Below, piece by piece: positions 1 through 7,448 of a stretch of 10,648 nt of DNA; positions within the stretch are counted from its first letter, which is position 1; every line of letters begins with the position of its first letter. This stretch comes from JBFJVZ01 sp041623895 (GTDB lineage Bacteria > Planctomycetota > Planctomycetia > Pirellulales > Pirellulaceae), in NCBI GenBank assembly GCA_041623895.1, contig JBFJVZ010000284.1:1-10648 (forward strand), written 5' to 3'. The position numbers and the translations under genes were made by a program. The notes under the pieces are model-generated. The model was not told where the DNA came from. It saw nothing but the letters and a program-made list of their open reading frames with translations, and searched no databases.

Positions 1-512
1 ATCAGGAGTTCTTCGGCAACGTTGGCAAATCGTTTTCCAAGCGTGGTGACTTGAGCCGGCACATTGTGGCTTCGACCTGCGACGGCCAGATCGCTGAACT
101 CGAGCGCCCGTCCGGCGATCAGACTGAGGGCGGCAACCGTGCGATCTCGCGTCAGCAACAACGCCGAACGCATTTGCAGTTGCTCGACGTTCTCGGTCAA
201 ATCACGTGACGTCATGCCTTTGTGAATATGTTCGTGCCCGGCCAGTGCGTTGAACTCTTCGATCCGAGCCTTGACATCATGCCTGGTGACTCGTTCGCGA
301 GCATCGATCGAGGCCAGGTCGACTTGGTCAATGACGTTTTGGTACGCCTCGATCACGCCATCAGGAACCGGCACACCTAGATCTTTTTGTGCGGCCAGGA
401 CGGCGACCCAGAGTTGCCGCTCCAGGATCACCTTGTTGGCCGGCGACCACAGATTGACCATCGCGTCGCTGGCGTAACGTGAAGCGAGAATGTTGGGAAG
501 AACAGTCGTCAC
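1..512 (-). CDS. purB: Adenylosuccinate lyase, N-terminal 170 codons (3' end beyond window)
   Basis: Adenylosuccinate lyase acts twice in purine synthesis: it releases fumarate from SAICAR to give AICAR, and from adenylosuccinate to give AMP. It is a cytoplasmic homotetramer of the fumarase/aspartase superfamily. The visible part has the family landmarks: an SRYAS start with LWSP and ERQLW, RHDVKARIEEF at about 77-87, GHEHIHKGMTSRD at about 92-104, and GRSHNVPAQVTTLGKRF at about 146-162, where His149 fits the conserved catalytic His. The mobile Ser loop and C-terminus lie outside the window; full family members are about 450-480 residues. The start is GTG at 512, preceded by AAGG eight bases upstream. 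An in-frame TAA at about 539-541 leaves no ATG alternative. From memory, the wording closely resembles actinobacterial PurB. The gene lies 86 bases downstream of the kinase on the same strand, with no evident functional link. Confidence 0.93.
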   Translation of the reverse strand, partial: MTTVLPNILASRYASDAMVNLWSPANKVILERQLWVAVLAAQKDLGVPVPDGVIEAYQNVIDQVDLASIDARERVTRHDVKARIEEFNALAGHEHIHKGMTSRDLTENVEQLQMRSALLLTRDRTVAALSLIAGRALEFSDLAVAGRSHNVPAQVTTLGKRFANVAEELL

Positions 513-598
513 GTTATATTCCTTAAAGTGGATCGTGGCTTAAAGAATTAGCCGTCGTAAGCCCGAACTGTACCCACGGGGATTCTTCGTCAACAACG

Positions 599-3376
599 CT
601 AGGCTACCGGCGGTTCGGTGGGCGGCTCTTCGCCGGTGATCTGCTTAAACGCCCGGCGAGCGGCCTCGCGAAGTTCCTGATTCGAATGCCAAAGATACAT
701 TCGTATCACCTTCACAGCCTGTTCCGCTCGAGCGCCAAGTTTACCCAATCCATCGATTGCCGATAGTCGGCCGCAGTGCGACACGTTGCCGTGGACCGGA
801 ATAGGTGTCAGCACTGGCAAGTCATCCCAGTCCCATCGACTAACCGGGGTAGCACCGATGCTAAACCATAAATTGCCCCACTCCGGATCTTCCAAGAGCT
901 CAATCACGCCGGCTAAAGCCGCCCGATTATTCTCGGCCGCGGTGGTGAGCGAAATGGCAGCCATGCACTGCGCCCAACAATCCTCATCCCTGGCCCACGT
1001 CAACAATTGTGGAATCAGTGGCTCGTGCGTGGGATCCAACTTTGCAAGGTGCACGCCGGCGTCGTAGGCGATCATTGTTTCATCATCCTGCAGTGCCAGA
1101 TGCAGACGCGACTTTGTCTGCTCGCTGTCCCCATAAATGACAGCAAGTTTTGCAATCGCCTTGCGTCGCACCGTCGGGACTTGATCATGGGATGCGGCCA
1201 GCAATGAAGCAATCGGCACAGGGCCGACCGCGAATCGCCCGGGTGCTTTGAGGCCGGCGAAGGCCAGGGCAAAGTATCGTGATTGCGAATTGCCTTTCTC
1301 GATCTCTGCAGCCATTCTGGTGTGAACAGCCTCTTCATCCAGTCGCTGAACACCGGAAGCTGCGTATTGCAGCAGATTGTGCGAGACCGTGTAATTCGAC
1401 GCAAAGATGGACAAGGGACCTTTGCTCGGTTGACGGCGCATGACTGCAAGCGTGACCTCCAAAGCCTGGTCGGTATGCTGTTTGCCGGCCAACACACAGA
1501 CCACATTGATCGCGATTCCGTTCAGTTGGGGGTCGCGTTCACGGCCAATGTACTCGGCCCAATCGTCGATCAATCGACGCAATAACTCGGGCGAGGCGTC
1601 AACGCGCAACGCGTCAACGGCATTGAAGGCGTGTTCGTTGGGCTCGGTCGTTACCTTCAGCTCTTGTAACCAGGCAGAAAGCGTCTTGCCTTGATAAACC
1701 GGTTCGCTGGACGATTGGGCACTCACGCCGCTGAGGATCAGCTTTGCACGCTTCGGAATCAGGTCTGGTTCGTCCTGGGATTGCGCGGGAAACGGATTAA
1801 CGTCGTCCAGCTGGGCTGCCTCGTCAGCGACCTGGGTTGCTGTTTGTTGTGTAATACTGACGATCGCAACTTTACCACGCCGGACCGTGACGGTACTGTT
1901 TTCGACGATGAGCCCGGAATCCGGTGTATCGACGACAACGACGTAGTCTCCGGCGGCGATGCGAACGGAATCTTTGCCGGGCGTTACGGTCAGCTGTTCG
2001 TAAACCTTGTCCCCTTTCATGATTCGCACCGGTACGCTGGCGTCCTGGCACTCGATTTTCAGCGTGCCCTTATTTAGTTCGAGCAGGATGATGACGGACA
2101 GCAGGGCGAATAACACGCCACCGATCGCCAATGTCGTGCGTCGTATGATCGACGGCGGTTTACCCGATGGTTTTATTACGTGATTTGGACGAACCGGTTG
2201 TGGAGCAATGTCAGGTTGCTGAAGGTGCGACAACCATTGCTGAAGAATGTCCGCGACTTCATCGGCCGATTGAAATCGCTGCTGCGGATCCTTGGCGAGC
2301 ATGTTATCCAAGATCGCTGCGAACCAGTCTGGAATTTCGTTGTTCAGAGATCGCAGCGGTCGGGGTTCTTCGTTGTAAATGCGATTCAGTACGCCCATCG
2401 TCGTTTCGGAGCGGAACGGCGAATGCCCCGTGCACATCGCATACATCACGCTGCCCAAGCTGAATATGTCGCTACGTGAATCGATCGCTTCACCCCGCGC
2501 TTGCTCGGGGGACATGAATTGCGGTGTGCCGGCGATCACGCCGCTTTGAGTCATGCTGGCATCGTCGGCGGCTCTGGCCAGACCGAAATCACTGAGCATG
2601 ACGCGTTCCACGCCGTTTTCCAGCAGAATGTTTGCCGGTTTGATATCGCGATGGACAAGTCCTTGCGCGTGTGCAGCCGCTAATCCTCGCGCTGCCTGCA
2701 TTCCGATTCGCAGTATGTCTTTCAGTTCCAGCGGCGCGTCAGCATCAATTCGTTGCTGCAGCGATTGCCCCGGCACAAACTGCATGACGAAATACGGCAA
2801 GCTTTCCGCGTCGGCCACACCATGAATGGACACCACATGTGGGTGGACGACAGCGGCGGCGGCTTTCGCTTCGCGCGCAAATCTTTTTCGGGCCGCGGCA
2901 CTGCAGGCAAAATGGGGCGCCAGGACTTTGATGGCAACAAATCGGTTCAGCTGTCGATCGTACGCTTTTAATACGACTCCCATCCCGCCGCTGCCGATGA
3001 CTTCCATCACGTCGTATTCGCCCAGCCGTCCGAGCATCGCAGGGTTGTCGGTTGGCAACAGGCGTTCCAAAACAGTTTCAACGGCCGGCAGAATGGGTTG
3101 TTCGTCTTCAGTACCCAACAATCTCGTCGGGGTCCTTTTTGACAACGGAGAATCGGGGTCTCGTTGATCGCGGTTCAAGTATCGGGACATCTCGCTCCAA
3201 ATATTCGCATCCGCGGCCAATGACTCCAGCTCGGATCGACACGTTTCGCACGTCTCGAGATGCCGCTGTGTCTCGTCGATTTGTGATGGCAGCAAGCCAT
3301 CCGACAGAAGCAGCTTCAGCCGATTTCGATCGCAAGTGTTGCTTTCAGCGACCATGTCAGTATTTCCTTCAGCCAT
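599..3376 (-). CDS. Membrane Ser/Thr protein kinase with N-terminal ZAS anti-sigma-like zinc motif and C-terminal HEAT-repeat region
   Basis: 925 residues, numbered from ATG 3376. Residues 15-46 carry Cys15...His39-x3-Cys43-x2-Cys46, the arrangement of zinc-binding anti-sigma (zf-HC2/ZAS) domains. A complete Hanks-type kinase domain spans about 121-382: GSGGMG loop 128-133, VAIK Lys150, likely helix-C Glu169, HRDIKPAN 242-249, DFG 263-265, GTPQFMSPEQ 283-292 and Asp303. It should be an active RD kinase. One membrane helix lies at about 413-433 after IIRR, so the kinase is probably cytoplasmic and the rest extracytoplasmic. Residues about 436-510 are beta-rich and PEGA-like. About 560-913 are helical HEAT-like repeats (for example PTVRRKAIAKLAV and ELREAARRAFKQI). 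The gene overlaps the sigma factor by 8 bases, suggesting translational coupling. A second in-frame ATG at 3355 (Met8) has a better ribosome site, GAAGGA nine bases upstream, and keeps the zinc motif; it may be the true start. Signal and substrates are unknown. Confidence 0.92.
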   Translation of the reverse strand: MAEGNTDMVAESNTCDRNRLKLLLSDGLLPSQIDETQRHLETCETCRSELESLAADANIWSEMSRYLNRDQRDPDSPLSKRTPTRLLGTEDEQPILPAVETVLERLLPTDNPAMLGRLGEYDVMEVIGSGGMGVVLKAYDRQLNRFVAIKVLAPHFACSAAARKRFAREAKAAAAVVHPHVVSIHGVADAESLPYFVMQFVPGQSLQQRIDADAPLELKDILRIGMQAARGLAAAHAQGLVHRDIKPANILLENGVERVMLSDFGLARAADDASMTQSGVIAGTPQFMSPEQARGEAIDSRSDIFSLGSVMYAMCTGHSPFRSETTMGVLNRIYNEEPRPLRSLNNEIPDWFAAILDNMLAKDPQQRFQSADEVADILQQWLSHLQQPDIAPQPVRPNHVIKPSGKPPSIIRRTTLAIGGVLFALLSVIILLELNKGTLKIECQDASVPVRIMKGDKVYEQLTVTPGKDSVRIAAGDYVVVVDTPDSGLIVENSTVTVRRGKVAIVSITQQTATQVADEAAQLDDVNPFPAQSQDEPDLIPKRAKLILSGVSAQSSSEPVYQGKTLSAWLQELKVTTEPNEHAFNAVDALRVDASPELLRRLIDDWAEYIGRERDPQLNGIAINVVCVLAGKQHTDQALEVTLAVMRRQPSKGPLSIFASNYTVSHNLLQYAASGVQRLDEEAVHTRMAAEIEKGNSQSRYFALAFAGLKAPGRFAVGPVPIASLLAASHDQVPTVRRKAIAKLAVIYGDSEQTKSRLHLALQDDETMIAYDAGVHLAKLDPTHEPLIPQLLTWARDEDCWAQCMAAISLTTAAENNRAALAGVIELLEDPEWGNLWFSIGATPVSRWDWDDLPVLTPIPVHGNVSHCGRLSAIDGLGKLGARAEQAVKVIRMYLWHSNQELREAARRAFKQITGEEPPTEPPVA
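3353..3376 (-). promoter_or_regulatory. Sigma/kinase junction: overlapping stop/start and strong internal ribosome site
   Basis: The kinase ATG (3374-3376) lies inside the last codons of the sigma gene, whose TGA is 3369-3371. Only a weak AGAAG precedes that ATG. A good Shine-Dalgarno, GAAGGA, follows the first ATG and sits nine bases before a second in-frame ATG at 3353-3355. Either start lies at the sigma stop codon, so kinase translation is probably coupled to sigma translation. This would keep the two proteins in a fixed ratio, as is common for sigma/anti-sigma pairs. Which ATG is used cannot be decided here. Confidence 0.55.
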
Positions 3377-3968
3377 TTGCTTCTAATTTGCGAACGTGGT
3401 CGTTCAGCCTGGCGGTCACGCGGCTACGAGCCGCGTACACGGAGCCGACCGGCATATCTAAATCTCTCGCTACTTCTGCGATGGTTTCGCCATCGACACA
3501 GGTGCGCCAAAAAGCTTGCCAGGTTTTGGCCTCAAAGGCAGGCTGCGTCTTTTCAGCTGCAAGGCGGAACAGTTGCCTGCGATACTCTTCATCAAAGATC
3601 GCGGTGTCACCAGACGGCGGTGCCGGTTGCTGGTCCAGCCAGCGCAGCATCTCGGTGCCGCCCACGGCTGGAGATTGCCGCCCTTGCTTGGCCAGAAAGT
3701 TAATTGCCAGATTGCGAGCAATACGGCGTAACCAAGATCGAAATGATCCACGCCCGGCGGTAGGTTCCCAGCGATCGATGGCGCCGGCGACGGCAACCAT
3801 GGCTTCTTGCGTGATTTCGCGGGCGTCGGCGTCTTGTAGCCCGCACCGCCGACCTAATCGGTAGACCAGGGGTTCGTAGATTTCCACGAATTCTTCCCAG
3901 GCCTCGCGATCGCCGGTGTCACGCACACGGTGTAACAGGCTCATTCGTGTGTCAGGTGGTTGGTTCAT
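3369..3968 (-). CDS. RNA polymerase ECF-type sigma factor, linked to Ser/Thr kinase
   Basis: 199 residues from ATG 3968. An ECF sigma factor directs RNA polymerase to a small set of promoters and has only regions 2 and 4. Region 2 covers about 20-92: AWEEFVEIYEPLVYRL, then DADAREITQEAM (core-binding 2.1/2.2), then RWEPTAGRGSFRSWLRRIARNLAINFL (melting and -10 recognition). A Pro/Gly-rich linker (about 96-122) leads to region 4 (about 125-196), with the helix-turn-helix ETIAEVARDLDMPVGSVYAARSR that reads the -35 element. From memory, the DTGDREAW and TWQAFW wording is typical of planctomycete ECF factors found beside Ser/Thr kinases. ATG 3968 is chosen because AGAGG lies five bases upstream. 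A longer reading from TTG 3992 would add eight residues but has no ribosome site. The overlapping downstream kinase, with its ZAS-like domain, is the likely regulator. Confidence 0.92.
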   Translation of the reverse strand: MNQPPDTRMSLLHRVRDTGDREAWEEFVEIYEPLVYRLGRRCGLQDADAREITQEAMVAVAGAIDRWEPTAGRGSFRSWLRRIARNLAINFLAKQGRQSPAVGGTEMLRWLDQQPAPPSGDTAIFDEEYRRQLFRLAAEKTQPAFEAKTWQAFWRTCVDGETIAEVARDLDMPVGSVYAARSRVTARLNDHVRKLEANG

Positions 3969-4192
3969 GATTGCCTCTAACAGTAGAAACAATCGCGATC
4001 GAGATTTCTGACATGCGGAGAAAAAAATTTGTTGCTTGTGAAAACCTGGCGTGAAACATGCGGAATCGGATCCGCTTCCTGGCAGGCTTCACGGAATCGG
4101 AATAATCGTCAAATTCGATTTATCCCCAGCGAGCCGAACGGACGATACCGTGAATGATTGAATCTCATTACGCAAACTCGCGAGATGTACGC
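3969..4192. promoter_or_regulatory. Divergent intergenic region with short direct repeats (candidate promoter/operator zone)
   Basis: This spacer must carry the promoters for the sigma-kinase pair (minus) and the exported-protein gene (plus). Two exact direct repeats are visible: ACATGCGGA at 4011-4019 and 4056-4064, and CGGAATCGGA at 4061-4070 and 4092-4101. The second pair is 31 bases apart, about three helical turns, so both copies would lie on the same DNA face. A short inverted repeat, GCGGA/TCCGC, lies at 4060-4075. An A-rich run, 4020-4027, separates the two ACATGCGGA copies. No convincing -35/-10 pair was recognised in either direction. A role as operator or ECF promoter is inference. 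Confidence 0.35.
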
Positions 4193-7100
4193 ATGGACCG
4201 CGGCAACCGCAGAATCCTGGTGCCTTCAGCCCTATTGTTGATCCCAATTGCCTGGTTAATTGGATCGCAGTGCACGGCAGCCCCCCCAGTGATCGGTAAG
4301 CAGCCACAGGCACCAAAAGTGCAGCCGGGCGGGCTGCTGGAAAACCTGCTTCGCGATTCCAAAGGAACGAACAACTCCCGCGGGCATTCGCAACGTCAAG
4401 CGAAAGCCAGTGGAGTTCTGGGGGGGTTGGTCGAAGTACTCAAGACCGATCGCTCGACCACAACACCGAATCCAGCGAGCTCAAATCGAGAGTCGGTGAA
4501 TTGGGATGGAATTCCCTATCACCAACCACGCGCTCAGACGGATCACGCTTCCAATGCACCCATTCGCGATCCGAGCAGCGCCCGGCCAACGCCGATCCGC
4601 AGCAAGCCGAGGATCAAAGCGATCCCTGCGTCGTCGCGGCAGCAAAGCGTGATGGAAGTCGCACCGCCGACAAGTATTTTGGTTGACCAGGAACCTCGCG
4701 TGCTGCCGGCGCCAATCCCGGCAAAGCCGCCCACGCTGATCGAACCGGTTTTGCCGAAGGCGACAACATTCGCTAAACCGCTATCGGAAAGCAGTAGCAG
4801 TCGACGGCAGAAACGGCGTCAAGTCGGTCCCCTGGATATCTCGGAAATCAACTCTGAAGCTGAATCAACCGAGAGCAAGCCAAGCGATGGCGACCTGCAA
4901 CCCAAGGTGGCGCGACGCGAACTCGCAGCGCCCGAGGCTGTCCCAGCCGAACCAGTATCGACCAAAGTCGCTGAACTTAAGCCCGAAGCCAAAGTTGCCG
5001 AAGCGCCGCCAAAGCTCGGTGTAGTCAACGCGGAGCCGACACCATTGGCGGAGCCGACACCATTGGCGGAGCCCGCGATGACCGCCGTAGAATCGATCGC
5101 AACACAGGCTGTTCCGGAAACGGTCGAAGTAGCCGAATCTGACCCTGCTGGCTTGGAACAGGCTACGCCGCCTGCGTCGTCGACGTTATCACCGCCCGCA
5201 CCAATCGAAACACCGGAAGAGGTTGCTCCAAGCGAAGCTCCTGCCCCAGTGCCGATGGCAGGCGTGCCGCCCCGAACTTATGCAGCCGTACCGTCAGAGC
5301 CAGCCGCGCACCGCGCCGGGCCACCCACATCTGCTTTTGAGCCTCGACAGCATGTGATGGCTGAGCCCGCAGTTACCGCCCCGCTCAACACAGCATCTTC
5401 ACCCATCGGTTCCGGCGTTAGCGCACAGACTCGAAACGGTGCGTTCCGCAAACCCGAGTTGATGCAACCTAACATGAACGCCGTGCCGTACGTGGCGCAG
5501 GGTCCTCCGACGTACTCGCCGTATCAGTCACCAATTCCATCGGAATCGTATCCGGCAGCAATTCCCTATGGAGCGCAAGGTTTTTCCGCTGTGCCGTCAC
5601 CCAGTCAGCCGTCGCCGATGGTTACCTATCCGCCAGCGCCGCAAGCACCATCGGCCACTGGTCCCGATGTTCCGATGCATCCGATCGCCGGTCACATTGC
5701 AGCGGCTCCGTCGGAGCCTCGATACGGTGAACGTTCATTTGACAAAGCGCCATTGCGCCCGGCTCCGGCGGCCGAAGCAAAAACGCTACGACCGGGCGAG
5801 ACAGCCGTTGCCTCGGAACTGCCCGGCATTCGCGTCGTCACTCATGGTCCCTCGTCGATCATGATCCGACAGACTCACCAGTTTGAGATCCGTGTCGAGA
5901 ACCGGGGTTCGATCGACGCCGAAGGTGTCATGGTCCGAGCTTTGATACCCGATTGGGCCGAAGTTCGCGGACAGAGCGCATCGCACGGCAATATCGAGCC
6001 TCAGATCACCGGGTCCAACGAGCGATTGGTATGGACCATCGATCAATTGCCGGCCGGAACGACCGAACGCATGTTCGTTCGTCTGAAGGCGGAACGAAGT
6101 GGTACGCATGGATTGGATGTTGACTGGACGCTGGTTCCGAAGAAAAGTGTCACCCAAGTTCATGTCCACCAGCCCGAACTGGAACTCGCCATCGAAGGGC
6201 CCGATGAAGTCGTCTACGGCGAATCGCAAACTTACAAAGTACGCGTGTTGAATCCGGGTGACGGCGTTGCACCGAACGTGGTGTTCACTTTGTCGCCCAA
6301 TTCGGCGACGCCGCAGACTCAACGCATCGGCGATATCCCGTCAGGCAAGGAAGCACAATTTGAAGTTGAACTTACCGCCCAAGACCTCGGCGACCTGAAG
6401 ATTCACGGACTTGCCTCCGGCGATCTGGAACTCCGCGCCGAAGCCAGCAAGACGATTCGTGTTGCAGCAGCACGTTTGGAAGCCGTTTTGACCGGACCCG
6501 AACTGAAGTATCAAGACACCGAAGCGCTGTATCATCTGCAAGTGCAAAATAAAGGCGTAGCAACCAGCCGCAACATCGTGGCAACGCTGCGATTGCCGGC
6601 CGGTGCGAACTATCTGGGCGGCCTGGACGGTGTCAAGCAGCGAGGCTCGGTGCTGAGCTGGCAACTGGATGCATTGTCGCCGGGAGCAGTCCGCGATTAC
6701 CAGTTCCGCTGCAAAATGTCATCCCCTGGCGACCAGATGTTCATGTTCGATTGCCAGGGAACCGCAGCCGGTCTGGCTGATGTTGCCATCACGACTCGCG
6801 TCGAATCGATTTCGGACCTGGTTTTGACCATCAACGACCCGGTCGCCCCGGCACCCGTGGGTAGTGAAGTCGTTTACGAAATCGTGATTCGGAATCGCGG
6901 CAGCAAAGAAGCCACGGACGTTCGTGCGATCGCTCAGTTCAGCCACGGCATCGAACCGCGACGGATTGAAGGTCACACCGGCGAACTGCTAACGGGACAA
7001 GTCTTGTTCGATGCGATCCCACGCATCGGTCCGGGTGACGAAATCCGCATGAAGGTCATCGCCGAAGCCGAACGCGCGGGCCATCATCGCTTCCGCAGCG

Positions 7101-7207
7101 AAGTTCGCTCGGGCGACACCGTGTTGGTTGCCGAAGAAGCGACTCACTACATGAGCCCGAGAAGCGAGCGTGTGAGCCGACGAAGCGGCGAATCGCGACA
7201 ACAGTAG
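4193..7207 (+). CDS. Exported Pro/Ala-rich protein with four DUF11/CARDB-like Ig-fold repeats
   Basis: 1004 residues from ATG 4193; an in-frame ATG at 4154 would add 13. ATG 4193 is preferred because it gives a compact signal peptide: MDRGNRR, a hydrophobic stretch at about 8-24, and probable cleavage after about Ala30 (CTAA). Neither start has a clear ribosome site. Residues about 31-540 are low-complexity, rich in Pro, Ala, Ser and Glu, with a Pro/Tyr-rich stretch at about 427-515; this is probably an extended linker. Four repeats follow, starting near 544, 660, 761 and 874. Each has a beta-strand motif ending in an Asn-x-Gly turn: FEIRVENRG, YKVRVLNPG, YHLQVQNKG and YEIVIRNRG. This matches DUF11/CARDB-like bacterial Ig-fold domains, usual in cell-surface proteins. 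The tail is basic (SPRSERVSRRSGESRQQ). There are no catalytic motifs and no valid lipobox. It is divergent from the sigma gene and could be regulated with it, but that is inference. A structural envelope role is likely; the exact function is unknown. Confidence 0.85.
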   Translation: MDRGNRRILVPSALLLIPIAWLIGSQCTAAPPVIGKQPQAPKVQPGGLLENLLRDSKGTNNSRGHSQRQAKASGVLGGLVEVLKTDRSTTTPNPASSNRESVNWDGIPYHQPRAQTDHASNAPIRDPSSARPTPIRSKPRIKAIPASSRQQSVMEVAPPTSILVDQEPRVLPAPIPAKPPTLIEPVLPKATTFAKPLSESSSSRRQKRRQVGPLDISEINSEAESTESKPSDGDLQPKVARRELAAPEAVPAEPVSTKVAELKPEAKVAEAPPKLGVVNAEPTPLAEPTPLAEPAMTAVESIATQAVPETVEVAESDPAGLEQATPPASSTLSPPAPIETPEEVAPSEAPAPVPMAGVPPRTYAAVPSEPAAHRAGPPTSAFEPRQHVMAEPAVTAPLNTASSPIGSGVSAQTRNGAFRKPELMQPNMNAVPYVAQGPPTYSPYQSPIPSESYPAAIPYGAQGFSAVPSPSQPSPMVTYPPAPQAPSATGPDVPMHPIAGHIAAAPSEPRYGERSFDKAPLRPAPAAEAKTLRPGETAVASELPGIRVVTHGPSSIMIRQTHQFEIRVENRGSIDAEGVMVRALIPDWAEVRGQSASHGNIEPQITGSNERLVWTIDQLPAGTTERMFVRLKAERSGTHGLDVDWTLVPKKSVTQVHVHQPELELAIEGPDEVVYGESQTYKVRVLNPGDGVAPNVVFTLSPNSATPQTQRIGDIPSGKEAQFEVELTAQDLGDLKIHGLASGDLELRAEASKTIRVAAARLEAVLTGPELKYQDTEALYHLQVQNKGVATSRNIVATLRLPAGANYLGGLDGVKQRGSVLSWQLDALSPGAVRDYQFRCKMSSPGDQMFMFDCQGTAAGLADVAITTRVESISDLVLTINDPVAPAPVGSEVVYEIVIRNRGSKEATDVRAIAQFSHGIEPRRIEGHTGELLTGQVLFDAIPRIGPGDEIRMKVIAEAERAGHHRFRSEVRSGDTVLVAEEATHYMSPRSERVSRRSGESRQQ
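5030..5074 (+). repeat. 18-base exact tandem duplication plus partial third copy inside the exported-protein gene
   Basis: The 18-base unit GCGGAGCCGACACCATTG at 5030-5047 is repeated exactly at 5048-5065, and a third partial copy (GCGGAGCC) follows. It encodes AEPTPL-AEPTPL-AEP in the Pro/Ala-rich linker. Identical third-codon positions point to a recent in-frame duplication, probably by slippage, in a region tolerant of length change. Confidence 0.9.
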
Positions 7208-7226
7208 GCTAAGGCTAAGCAAACTG

Positions 7227-7243
7227 CTGGGCCTTCGGCCCGG
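7227..7243 (+). terminator. GC-rich hairpin just after the exported-protein gene (possible terminator)
   Basis: The sequence CTGGGCCTTCGGCCCGG can fold into a stem of seven pairs, including one G-T wobble, with a three-base TTC loop. It begins 20 bases after the TAG stop at 7205-7207. There is no T-run after it, so it is not a classical intrinsic terminator; it could still be a transcript-end stabiliser or a weak terminator. Confidence 0.35.
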
Positions 7244-7292
7244 TCGCCGACTCCCTATGATCCCACATCAATGATAAACATGCTCTATCACA

Positions 7293-7313
7293 GGTACGGC
7301 GCCCTGCCGTACC
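7293..7313. repeat. Perfect 8-base inverted repeat between convergent genes
   Basis: GGTACGGC (7293-7300) and GCCGTACC (7306-7313) form a perfect eight-pair stem around GCCCT. The hairpin is symmetric and lies between two convergent genes, so it could act on transcripts from either side. A T-run (7330-7334) lies 16 bases further on the plus strand, too far for a standard intrinsic terminator. Function is inferred from position only. Confidence 0.4.
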
Positions 7314-7337
7314 GCAAAGTCAGCTAGTGTTTTTCAG

Positions 7338-7414
7338 AATTCCGGTAGCGGAAGTCCGAAGACTGCCGAGGGTCAGGGAGCGGAGCTCACGAATTCTGCT
7401 ACGTCCAGCTTCCG
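7338..7414. repeat. Block of short inverted modules (possible intergenic repeat)
   Basis: The block contains the small hairpin TTCCG-GTAG-CGGAA (7340-7353). It also has CGGAAG at 7349-7354 mirrored by CTTCCG at 7409-7414, and two GAATTC palindromes (7337-7342 and 7391-7396). GTAGC on the left (7345-7349) has its reverse complement GCTAC on the right (7398-7402). It resembles a mosaic of palindromic modules, as in intergenic repeats of large planctomycete genomes. Membership of any family is a guess without a genome-wide count. Confidence 0.25.
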
Positions 7415-7448
7415 TTAAACGCATTCACCGCGCGGCCCAACTTCGCGG

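Noticed and set aside
565..593. TTGACG on the minus strand at 588-593 as a -35 element for purB
   Set aside because: At 15 bases' spacing the best partner is TACAGT, a weak match with too short a gap; at 17 bases there is no -10-like sequence.
3052..3864. 270-codon plus-strand open frame opposite the sigma factor and kinase start
   Set aside because: It lies antisense to two well-supported genes and its translation has no domain, signal peptide or sensible composition. GC-rich third positions commonly create such shadows.
4193..4290. Possible lipoprotein signal (LIGSQC) in the exported protein
   Set aside because: The residues before Cys27 (GSQ) do not fit the lipobox Leu-Ala/Ser-Gly/Ala-Cys; cleavage by ordinary signal peptidase after CTAA fits better.
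5786..6322. 178-codon minus-strand open frame opposite the Ig-like repeats
   Set aside because: It is antisense to clearly repeated beta-strand motifs on the plus strand and has no features of its own.
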